Assembly (NCBI RefSeq): GCF_036850765.1
Contig: NC_089495.1
Location: forward strand, 204,663,847-204,727,846
DNA from: Saccopteryx bilineata
Taxonomy: Eukaryota; Chordata; Mammalia; Chiroptera; Emballonuridae
Reading direction: 5' to 3'
Length of the DNA: 64,000 nucleotides
A model generated the notes under the pieces. That model was not told the DNA's origin and did not search any database. It saw only the letters and a list, made by a program, of their open reading frames with translations. A program made the position numbers and the translations under genes. The stretch's first letter is position 1. Every line of letters starts with the position of its first letter. Below, in pieces: positions 43,189-55,100 of this stretch.

Positions 43189-46100
43189 CTGCAAAAGTCA
43201 AGCACACGTTCACGTGACAGGTCCCATCTCGGCCATGAACAGATCAAACTCCTCTGCCATCAAGTGCCATTACTGTTTCAAGGGGCCTGGCCTCAGCAGC
43301 CTGACAGCCAGCGCACTGCCCGCTGTGAAACCACCAGGCTGGCGCAGCCCGACCCTTCTGCACACGGCCGACACGACCTGCCAACTGAGCTGGGAAACCT
43401 CGGGGAAAGGACTCTGACTCTCAGCAACTATTCTTCCACCTAAATCAAATCTCTTTTTTTTTAATGTTTATTTTAGTGATTTTATTTTTTTAAATTATAT
43501 TTATTGATTTTTAGAGAGAGAGAAGTGAGAGAGAGAGAGAGAGGGAAGGGGGAGAAGCAGGAAGCATCAACTCCCATATGTGCCTTGACCAGGCAAGCCC
43601 AGGGTTTTGAACTGGCGACCTCAGCGTTCCAGGTCGACGCTTTATCCCACTGCGCCACCACAGGTCAGGCTATTTTAGTGATTTTAGAGAGAGAGAGAGA
43701 GATAGACTGGAATGTTGATTTGTTCTTGTATGTGCCCTGACCGGGAATCGAACCGGCAACCTCTGTGCTTCGGGACGAAGCTCTATCCAACCAAGATATC
43801 CGGTCAAGGCTTAATCAAATCTTGACTGTCTTCTGCAAACTGGCAAAAAAAACCCATTAAGTTTCCAGGTAGAATTTTTTCCACTTTTGGTTTTTCAAGC
43901 AGTTGTGTTCCATCAACTTCTAATCCAGAATTTAATATAACAGAATTTCTAATTTAAGCACCAAATGACGTCCCTGGTACTTGGTGGGCACCAAAGAAGT
44001 GTCCCCTGCTTCACTAGAACACACGCTCCTTAGAGTAGGAACCGGGCACACTAGGCCCTTCGGAGTTGTGTTCAGTCTGCCCGGTGTACTGCCTGGACCG
44101 TAAGCAGGTGTGTAATGAAGGAACAAACACAGCGTACTATGCCAGTGTCTTCTGCTGTGCTTGTGAGGCATTCTCTGATGAACAAGCACTCCTGCCGCCC
44201 TCGACCTTCCTCTGTCCTTGTTCAAACCTGCTCTGTTCAAACCCAGGTCATCAGGAGCCACTCACCTGGCCTTGGATCTCTTATTTGCAGTGCTTTCAAA
44301 GGACGACGCGTCCACCTGTATCTCGTCCTCGTCCTGCAGGGCTGCATCCAAGGCAGCCTGGACTTTGGGGGCGATGGCGGGGCCCTCGTAGTCTCTGGTG
44401 GTCCGGCTGGGCATGTCCAGCTCTAGCAGCACGATGTTCTCTGCCTGCAAAAGCACAGCCATTACCAGCCAGACGCTCTAGTCAGACCCCGTAAGTCCAG
44501 GCAAGGCAGACCCCTCCCCAAGCAGACCTGCTGCCCAGCAAGAACCTGCCTAGAAGTGATGGAGTTTTATGACTGTTTTCCTGGAGGGATTACAGATGAT
44601 TTTTATTTTCTTCTCTAGGATTTTCACTATTTTCTTTAAAAAAAAAAAATTTTTTTTCTTTCATTTTTCCGAAGCTGGAAACGGGGAGGCAGTCAGACTC
44701 CCGCAAGCGCCCGACCAGGGTCCATCCGGCACACCCACCAGGGGGCGATGCTCTGCCCCTCTGGGGTGTTGCTCTGTTGCAACCAGAGCCATTCTAGCGC
44801 CTGAGGCAAAGGCCACAGAGCCATTCTCAGTGACTGGGCCATCTTTGCTCCAATGGAGCTTCGGCTACGGGAGGGGAAGAAAGAGACAGAGAGGAAGGAG
44901 AGGGGGAGGGGTGGAGAAGCAGATGGGCACTTCTCCTGTGTGCCCTGGCCGGGAATCGAACCCGGGACTCCTGCACGCCAGGCCGACGCTCTACTGCTGA
45001 GCCAACCAGCCAGGGCCAAAAAAATTTTTTAAACAATGAACATGTATTATATACCCTGAGGGGAATAATAATTAATTTAAGTAAAACCCATTTATTGCAG
45101 ACAACGTAAAAATACAAATATTTCCACGGAAGAAACTGGTAATCACCAATCATCTCAGCACCTACAGCAGCTCTGATGAACATTCTGATTGCCAAGGGGA
45201 GGCAGCAGGGATGGGGTACATGCTGGTAACCACATTAAAAATCAGCCTGGGCCCCACCTCCTAATGGGCCTTGTGGGTGGACCCCTCACTTGGTATCCAG
45301 GGATGGAGGGCCTCCCAGCCCCTACGTACAGAGGCAGGCGCGTAGGGGACGCGCGCGTGTAGGGGTCGCACGCACATAGGGGTCACGTGCCCTGGCCACA
45401 CACCTTGTCCTCCAGCTCCTCCCACTCGAGGAGTTCAGGCCCAGCAGCCAACGCCGCAGGAGGGGCCCCTGCAGCAAAGGCGAGGACAGGGAGTGGCTCT
45501 ATTTATCAGCTTTGCACACTGAGGTACCGCTTCACATTTCTCTCAATGGAGCGGATCTACTGCTAAACACATCCTAGAGGCACCACTTTACATTCCACCT
45601 CCGGATCAGGCTGGCCCCTGGAAACCGACATGTTTGATTTGTAGGCTTTAAAAGCATGTTTTTGGCTTAAGACATGAAATAAATGGCAAGATATGCACCC
45701 TCTGAAACGGCTAGAAAAATGCATCTGAGGACTCTGTCTGACACATCACTCATCTTCCACTGTATAAAACCCCATCTAATACATCCTTTCTCCTTTGGTT
45801 TTCCTTATTTTAAAATAACTTGGTGCCGGGAAGAACAGCACCTGAGGAACTAACTAATCCTAATCTGTTTTGCTCTGGCTGCCAAGGGAGACTCAAAAGC
45901 ATTTTAAATGAAAATCTTTCATTATAAAAAGAATGTCCCCCACTGACAGCTCTAAAATAAAGATAAGCAAACAGAAGAAAATCTCAAATGAGTGCACTTC
46001 CACTAGCCAGGGATACCCAGTTGACAGTTCAATATATTTTGCCCCACGTTTTTGATTTTTTTTTATATTCTTCTGTACACTGGCAGTACCAATTGTTTTA

Positions 46101-49100
46101 TAACTTGATAATACATTGTGTCTCCTGGGTCATCCACTTACCAGCTGGCTAGCTACGAAGCCAGGGACTACCGCATGGAGGCGAGGGAGGCTCGAGTAGA
46201 GAGAGCAATAAAACACTGAGTACAGTGAAGCTCACGCATCACACGTTTGGGTCATTCAACAGGCCTTCCTCACAGCATCTGGAATAGCCACATGACTGAC
46301 CGACATTATGTTCAATGGAAGTCCCGCAAGTTCTTGAACATGTCACCGACACCCGCCTTCCTCCCCGCCTGCCCGGGGAGCCACCTTCCAGCTGCCCGTG
46401 CACCGTCTATGGGTCTGCATTCTCCCCCTTCCCTAGTCCAGGTTTTCTCAGTCTCCCTTAGTTTACCTTTTAATTTATGATTACTTGTTATTGTTCTTTT
46501 TATCTGTTACTTATCATTTGTTAAGATAGTTATATTAATGTGAATGTCCTTAGGCGCCTCTGGAAAGAGTCAGGTTGGAAACTGTGTGACTTTGCAGAGT
46601 GGTGCCTAAAGGTTTACATGAATCTGAACTCCTATAAGAGAAAAAAGGAGGCCCTGGCTGGCTAACTCAGCAGTACAGCGTTGGCCGGCATGCGGAGGTC
46701 CCGGGATCGATTCCCGGCCAGGGCACACAGGAGAAGCGCCCATCTGCTTCTCCACCCTTCCCCTTCTCCTTCCTCTCTGTCTCTCTCTTCCCCTCCTGCA
46801 GCCAAGGCTCCATTGGAGCAAAGTTGGCCTGCGCACTGAGGATGGCTCCATGGCCTCTGCCTCAGGAGCTAGAATGGCTCTGGTTGCAATGGAGCAATGC
46901 CCCAGATGGGCAGAGCATCGCCCCCTGGTGGGCATGCTGGGTGGATCTGGGATTCTGTCTCTCTGCCTCCCCACTTCTGACTTCAGAAAAATAGAATTAA
47001 AAAAATAAAAAAGAGGAGGGGAGGGGAGTGCGGGAATAACCTTCTCACCCTGTATCGGGTCTCTGGCCAGATCATCATGGACATCCTTGCATGATGGGTC
47101 AGTGGTCTCTTATAGCCCACAGCTGAGACAGGCCGCTTCATCATCTGCTGGTTCCTGGAAAGGGACTGCAGTGGTTAAAGCCCTGGCTGGCGTGTGCTCC
47201 ACAGTGCCCGGGGCCACCCTGTGGAACCGGCACTCAAAAGACTCCCCGCCTGCTTAGACAGAGCCCAAAGCAGGTGACTCCCAGGACTGAGGGCCAGCGT
47301 GGAAATGATGCAGGGGCTGCTTACACTTTTTCCTTGAGCTGCTCTCGGATTCAGACGCGAGTGGCATGCGTCTTTTCAGCTGGACGAGATCTGAGTCATC
47401 ACCCAGTTCTCAGGTGGCGGGCATGTGGCATGGCTGCCAACACCCCCCACCCCCGCGTCCTCGGCAGAGAGCTCCCAGTGTTCCAGCGGGACCCAGACTT
47501 GCACTGAGAGTCATTCCCAACACTGGGTCAGACTGACACACAGGTTTCTCCTGTGTACCGCCCCTTACTTGGCCCAGCAGGCTTCACTGGACAGCGGGGG
47601 ACGCTGAAACGCAGGCCCTGGGGAAAGGTCCTTAGTTCACTGGGACAAAGTCTCCCAGTTCCTGATACCACACTCATCATCAAACTTGGAGCTCATGAAA
47701 CTATGGCCATCACAAAATCAAAGCTGCAACTGATTCCAACTTTAAATGAATCATGCTGCATGCCCACTGTACCCCCCAGGCCCGGGCCAAGCCCGGCCTA
47801 TCGGCATTCTCCTGCCCCCCACCTTCAAGTCACCCGCGACTTACTCCAGTCTGGTTATGGGATGTAATTTCCAGTGATCTTCCTCTTCATCAAAGAAGGA
47901 TCTACTCATAATTTTACTTTTTTCTTCTAGAGGGATGAAGTTTTCTATAATCAGATGCCTGTGGGAGCACACAGACGGGGTGAATGCAGACAGAGCAAGA
48001 ACACAGGTGACGAGCCTGACCTGTGGTGGCGCAGTGGATAAAGCGTCGACCTGGAAATGCTGAGGTCGCCGGTTCGAAACCCTGGGCTTGCCTGGTCAAG
48101 GCACATATGGGAGTTGATGCTTCCAGCTCCTTCCCCCTTCTCTCTCTCTGTCTCTCCTTTCTCTCTCTGTCTCTCTCTCTCTCCTCTCTAAATGAATAAA
48201 TAATAAAATAAAAATTAAGAATACAGGTGATGGCGGGCCGTCTGGCCCCACGTGTGGAGAAGAGTCAAGTCACTCAGCCAACACTTACTAAGTAGGTACA
48301 CTGGGCCTTGCATCATACCAAGAACTGGGACCCAGACGTTAGCGACACTCGGTCCCTGCCCGAGAGGGACAGGTAACAGTGCAACGCTCCTAGGGATGAC
48401 AGGTGCCGACAGCGGTCTGCCCCAGGAATACAGAGAGGTCCCTGCTGCCCAGGGAGGAGCGCCCTGAGGTTAAATCCCCAAAGACAGAGCTGAGGCCTGG
48501 GCCCGGGTGAGCCTGTGCTAGCTGAAGGGACTTTCGGAGGGCCTCGGGCCCTGCTCACCCAGCTCATTAATTTCCGGCATGCCCCAAACAGATTAGAAAT
48601 TAAACTGCCTTCCTTCAATCCCCTGGATGGTTGCTGGAGATGGAAATTCACATGCTAATCCCCAGGGCAAAGCGCAGGCCGAAGGGACTTCAGTCCCTCA
48701 GCCCTCAGAGAAGAAGGCCGTTCCTGAGAGCGCCGGGGAACATGGCAGACAATGGGACTGGAGCCCGCTGGTGGTGTCTCGCCACGGGGACGGCTGTCTG
48801 GTGGTGTCTCGCCATGGTCACGGCTGTCTCCGGCCACATCTCTGCACTCACTCTTTCAAAACCACAGCACAGAACAATGCCAAAGGGGTGTTGCCGAGAG
48901 AGGGACGCACAACAAACACCAGGGGTGAAGGGTGCTGACTGTGAGAAGCAAGATGACTCACTATTTATTCAAAAGATATTCGAGCTATAACAAATGTTCA
49001 CAGCAGCGTTATTCATAATAGCTAAAAAGTAGAAACAATCCAAATGTCAGCTAAGGAATGGGTATAAAATATGGTGTACCCGTAGAGTACAGTATTATTC

Positions 49101-52100
49101 AACAACAGAGATGAAGCAATGAAATACTACAACACGCTGACCCCTGAAAACACTGCACTGAGAGAATCCAGTCACCAAAGGTCATATTATGTCCTTGATG
49201 AGTTTATTATATATACAATGTCCAGAATAGGCAAGTCTGGATACCACACCAAAAATTCAAGCAACACATGAAAATATAAATTGAACTACATCAAAATTAA
49301 AATCTTTTGTGCTACACACAAAATACCATCAAGAAAGTGAAAAAAAAAAAGGTTGACAAGGCAGTGGTACAGTGGATAGAGCATCAACCTGGGACGCTAA
49401 CGTCCCACGTTCAAAACCCCCGAGGTCCATAGCTTGAACGCGGGCTCATCCGGGTTGAGCGTGGGCTTACCAGCTTGAGTACACAGTCACCGGCTTGAGC
49501 GTGGGATCATAAGACATGACCCCATGGTCACTGGCTTGAGCCCAAAGGTCGCTGGCTTGAGCAAGGGATCACCCGCTCTGCTGTAGCCCCCCAGTCAAGG
49601 CACATACGAGAAACAATGAACAACTAAAGTGCTGCAACTACAAGTTGATGCTTCTTGTCTCTCTTACTTCCTATCTCTCTCTCTCCCTTGCTAAAAAAAA
49701 AGAAGAAAAAAGCATCGTGGTTAGGTATGTAAGCATGCAGGAGTGAGATAAATGAGGTAACATTTTTTTTTTAAAGAACCCATCTTTTTTTTTTCTTTTA
49801 ATTTTATTTATTCATTTTAGAGAGGAGAGAGAGAGGGAGAGAGAGAGAAGAGAGAGACGGGGGAGGAGCTGGAAGCATCAACTCCCATATGTGCCTTGAC
49901 CAGGCAAGCCCAGGGTTTCAAACCGGCGACCTCAGCATTTCCAGGTCGACGCTTTATCCACTGCGCCACCACAGGTCAGGCAAATGAGGTTACATTTGCT
50001 TTAAAATATTTCTATGAAAGACTTGACAAAAGATGGTCTATCACTGAATCTGGGTGACGGGTAGTTAGGTGTTCACTCAGAAAATTCTAGTTAATAAAAG
50101 ATTTCTTCTTATCAACACATAAAGGTGAAGCCAGCATCTCCAAATGCTTCAGGAAGACAGAGAGGCAGGAAGTTTGGGGATCATCCAGTGAAATCATCCC
50201 GTTAGCAGATGAAGCTCAGACAGAAAGTGGCTTTGTCAACCACAAGGAGAAGACAGGCAACTTGAGGCCATGAGCTGGGGGAAGGGCCCTGTCCTCAGGG
50301 AAGAAGCGGTTTTCCGGGAACCACCCCAGCACGCGGCTGGGCACCGGGGCAGGCCCAGGACTTACTTGAGCTTCAGCTCCCGGGTGAGCTCGTTCTGTGT
50401 CTGCTCCAGCTCCTGCCGCTCCTTGATGTGCTCTTCCTGGAGGTCGTGGATCTCTGCCTTCACTGCCTGAAGCTTGGAGAAGAGCTGGAACCCGGGGCGG
50501 GGCGGGGGGCACATGAGGGGGGCGGCCCTCCGGACACGAGCCCTCCCCCCCCCAAGTCTCCGGGCACCTCTGCCTGGCCTCGCTCCTTTCCTACCTTCTT
50601 GAGCTTTTTGGTCTTGATGTCCACCTCTTGCTGCAATGAGCTGTACGTCTCTTTAAGTTCCAAGGTCTCTTCGTCTCGACTTTCCATCTGCTGCTGGATT
50701 TCTCTCTCTCGACGTTTCTGGGCGACATTAAATTCATTGACCGTGTCTAGACAAGATTAGGGGGCAGGGCTGCTCCCGGTCAGAGTCTCCCACAAGGAAG
50801 GGGCCACCACAGCTCGTTTCCGTTCCCTTTGAAGGGTCTAAGACAGGGGACACTTGCTTGGTAGCATTAACCCACCTGACCCCGCCATGTTCTCCCCAGA
50901 AAAGGAACGAGAAGTTACCTGCTCTGCAATTTCCTGCCGTTTTTGCTCCAGGATTTTCTGCTGTTCGTTTGTATGATCTACTATATTTTTTCCTCCAACA
51001 AGCAGCTTACTCTCCATGGCCTGAGTGAGAAAAATGGAGAACCCATTTGTGAATGGTCTCCCTTGGAATCTCTCCTCACAGGGAGCTCAGGACTGCGCCA
51101 AAGGGCGTGAACCCTGGGGAAGAAATCTGTGTGTTCAGCTGTGTCCTGTCTGTCTCGATGGGCTGCAGCGGCTCCTCTGGGGGCTGTGCCTGGAAACAGC
51201 GAAGGCGCAGCTTTTCCAGACATACATGAACTTCCGCTTTCTTTAAAAAAAAGTATGTTTTTGTTCCTCTATACAAAGTATTGACCCTACTTAGAACCTC
51301 CTATGTGCTAAGCAGTGGGTTGCCACTGTGACGATGAGTCACAGAGCTGAGAGGCCTCCGAGGGCCACAGACCAGTAAGCACACTCTTACCAGATGGGGC
51401 GGAGACCATCGTGAGGAAGAGAGCGGGGAGTGGGGCACAGGCACGCTGGGGGGAGTCGGGGAAAGCTTCCTGTCTCGGGGGACATCGACCCCGAGTGCTG
51501 GAGCAAACGCAGGAAGCAGCGCCCTGGCCAGGTAGCTCCACTGGTTGGGGCATCGTCCAAAAGCGCAGAGGTGGCCGGTTCGATCCAGTCAGGACACATA
51601 CAGGAACAGATCGATGGTCCTGTCCCTCTCCCTTCCTCTCTCACTAAAATCAATAAATAAATATTAAAAAAAGAAAAAAAAGGAATCAGCTAAGAAACTG
51701 TGTGAGAGAACAGGGTAGGGAGTAGTGACACGGAGTTGCAGAGCAGTCAGGGGTCAGTCAGGGCAACACCCCAAAGCTCTGCTCTGGGGCCAGACTTGCC
51801 CCTGAGAAGCAGAGCAAGCACTGATGCATCCTCTGAGCACGACGGGCACAATCAGACTTGTGAGTTAGAAACATTGCCCGCCACAAGGAAGAGGCCTGGG
51901 AAGGGCAGGCTGGGTGTAGGGAGACCGGACAGGCGGCTGTTTGGAGGGCCCAGGCCTGGGCGAGGGGGGCAGGAGTGGTGGGGAGAGGGGATGAGTCCCA
52001 GAGGTCCTGAGGAGACTGGAGTCCGAGGCTGTGGCTGATGGGGCCCTGGGGGGCGGCTCCTAGGAGTCTGACCTGACTGAGGAAAGGGGCAGCTCTGGGC

Positions 52101-55100
52101 GGCTGGGGCGTCTCCGTGGAGACGTCCAGTGGGCAGAGGCTACCGGCTGGGGTGTCAGGAGACAGCTCTGGGCTGGTTATACAGATTGGGAACCTTCAGC
52201 ATTTAGCTGACAGTTGAAACCACTGGATGGATTTGTACCTGAAAAGTGAAGGCTCCAAAAGCTCCAGCATCTAAGAAACTTACTAACTGTAACCCTGCTG
52301 CCGTCTTTCAGTGAGCCCGAGACCGCTTCTTCTCCTCTTAAACAAAGGCGTTGGACGATTGATTGCGACCCCCCAACTCAGACCTCCTCCCCCACACACA
52401 TTCCGGCTCTAAATGCTCTTGTCCTGACTTCCCAGCAGTCGGGGGTGGGAAAGACGGAAGCAGTGTCATTCCCCCACAAACGAAGCCTGTTAAGAGACCC
52501 AGTGACCCTGAGGTGATGCCCACTCTTGCCGCGCTTGGCTTCTGAGCGCTGCCTAAATACTCCAGGTTGTTCAGAGTCTAGGCGTTGCTGGGCATGAGTG
52601 ACAGACGTGACCCTTCAAACCAGCATCAACCCAAGCACAGGCACGGCAGTCACGCTCAGGAGCAGGAGTGAGGAAGGGCGGTGCTGGACACAGTGGTCCC
52701 ACAGGAAGCCCCTCCCTGTTAAAAGCTGCCTCCTGACTGAGTTGTATGTGAATTCATTTGCACATCAGGTCTTGAGAGTCCTGGAAGGACAGACCCCGGT
52801 CTCTGAGGTGGAACAGTCCCAGCTCTGCAGGGGCCACTGTGAAGCCACAGATAAAGGATGGCTTTATACAGTCCGGGAAGGGAGGCAAGAAAGACACCAT
52901 TTTGTCATTTTAAAGTGTACAGCAGGGGTAGTCAACCTTTTTATACCTACTGCCCACTTTTGTATCTCTGTTAGTAGTAAAATTTTCTAACCGCCCACCG
53001 GTTCCACAGTAATGGTGATTTATAAAGTAGGGAAGTAACTTTACTTTATAAAATTTATAAAGCCGAGTTACAGCAAGTTAAAGCATATAATAATAACTAC
53101 TTACCAAGTACTTTATGTCGGATTTTTGCTAAGTTTGGCAGAATAAATCTTTCTTTTTATTTTTATTTTATTTATTCATTTTAGAGAGGGGAGAGAGAGA
53201 AAGAAAGAGAGAGAGAAAGAGAGAGGAGGAGCTGGAAGCATCAACTCCCATATGTGCCTTGACCAGGCAAGCCCAGGGTTTCGAACCGGCGACCTCAGCA
53301 TTTCCAGGTCGACGCTTTATCCACTGCGCCACCACAGGTCAGGCCAGAATAAATCTTTCTAAAACAACTTACTATAGTTAAATCTATCTTTTTATTTATA
53401 CTTGGGTTGCTCTGCTACTGCCCACCATGAAAGCTGGAATGCCCACCAGTGGGTGGTAGGGACCAGGTTGACAATCACTGGTGTATAGAGATGTGCTGTA
53501 GAACTGGGCACCTGAAGCCTGTATGATTATGCTAACCCATCTCACCCCAATAAAATCAGTTTTTAAAAATCTGCATAGCCTGACCAGGCGGTGGCGCAGT
53601 AGACAGAGCGTCGGACTGGGATGCGGAAGGACCCAGGTTCGAGACCCTGAGATCGCCAGCTTGAGCGCGGGCTCATCTGGTTTGAGCAAAAAGCTCACTG
53701 GCTTGGACCCAAGGTCGCTGGCTCCAGCAAGGGGTCACTCGGTCTGCTGAAGGCCCATGGTCAAGGCACATATGAGAAAGCAATCAATGAACAACTAAGA
53801 AGTCGCAACGCGCAATGAGAAACTAATGATTGATGCTTCTCATCTCTCTCCGTTCCTGTCTGTCTGTCCCTGTCTATCTCTGCCTCTGTAAAAAAAAAAA
53901 AAAAAAAAAAAAAGGCTGCATAAATTCAATCAGCTAGAACCCGACACATCACAGGAACTCTGGCTTGCGGCTACCAGGCAGTGGTCATCCCAGAATCCAG
54001 GGCTAGTTTTGCATTCTCCTCTGCCAGGAAAGACCCGGGCCCAGGCATCTGATGGAGCTGTAAATGCCTCCAGAGAGAAGATCACACAGGGCGACCTCCT
54101 GCTCCAGAAAACGGAATAGGACTCAGCAACTGGGACACAAGGGCCAGGGGCTGGGGGAAGGGGTCAGCTACAGGGAGCCTCTGGGGGGGTGATGAAACTG
54201 CTGTGTGATCCCTGCCCTGCGTGTTAGGACCACAGCGAGTTACCACTGAACAGCCACCAGATACACGAAAAATTAAAGTCTGATAATGACAAGCAGCGGT
54301 TAGGATGAGGAGCAGCCTGAGCTCATACGCTCCTGGCGGAAGCTCCCACTCACAGGGTCCCTGTAGGACACATGCTGCCAGCGTCCAGTGAGGCTGAGGC
54401 CGCACACACTCCAGAACCAAGAGCGGTGCCAGACAAGAGGCTCCCTACGCACACTCCCCTGGAGTCCAGTCCAAGCACGTCCGCAGCAGAAGATGGGAAG
54501 AGTCCCACCCTCGGGAGGCTGGCACACCACGGAATTCTCAGGACAGGAATAACGGATGAGTCACGGCCACGAGCGTCAATAAGGCTAAAGCTTGTTAACA
54601 TAATGTGGCCTGAATGTGAGCAAGTTGCGGCAGTGGGATTGTTTATGCAAAAGCAAAAAAATAACTTGAAACTAAAACTACCTTTGACTTAGGGATATAG
54701 ACATATATGGGCAACTAAAAAGAAAAACAAGGAGCTGGTTGGCTCAGTGGTAGAGCGTTGGCCCGGTGTGTGGATGTCCTGGGTTCGATTTTGGGTAGAG
54801 CACACAGAAGTGGCCATCTACTTCTCCACCCTTCCCCTTCTCTCTCTTTGTCTCTCTCTCTCTCTGTTTCTTCCCTTCCTGCAGCCATAGCTCAATTGAC
54901 TCGAGCGAGTTGGTCCCGGGCGCTGAGGCCATATGGCTCCATGGTCTCTGTCTCAGGCGCTAAAAAATAATTTCACTTGCAAAGGACCTCCGGCCCCCAA
55001 ATGGGCAGAGCATCACCCCCTAGTGGGCTTGCCAGGGTGGAACCGGGTCAGGGCACATGTGGGAGTCTGTCTCTCTGCCTCCACTCCTCATTGGAAAATA

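Larger units (their letters stand above)
43189..44265 (-). other. KIF3B: KIF3B last intron
   Basis: Holds nested SINEs at 43445-43808 and an L2 3' fragment around 43980-44130; otherwise unremarkable. Confidence 0.8.

Noticed and set aside
45300..45480. GC-rich patch with CGCGCG in a KIF3B intron
   Set aside because: Too short for a convincing CpG island, no exon or promoter motif recognised.
49360..49600. Regularly repeated short blocks resembling an array
   Set aside because: They are the internal 'GGCTTGAGC' blocks of a type C SINE, without direct repeats and unique spacers; not a CRISPR array.
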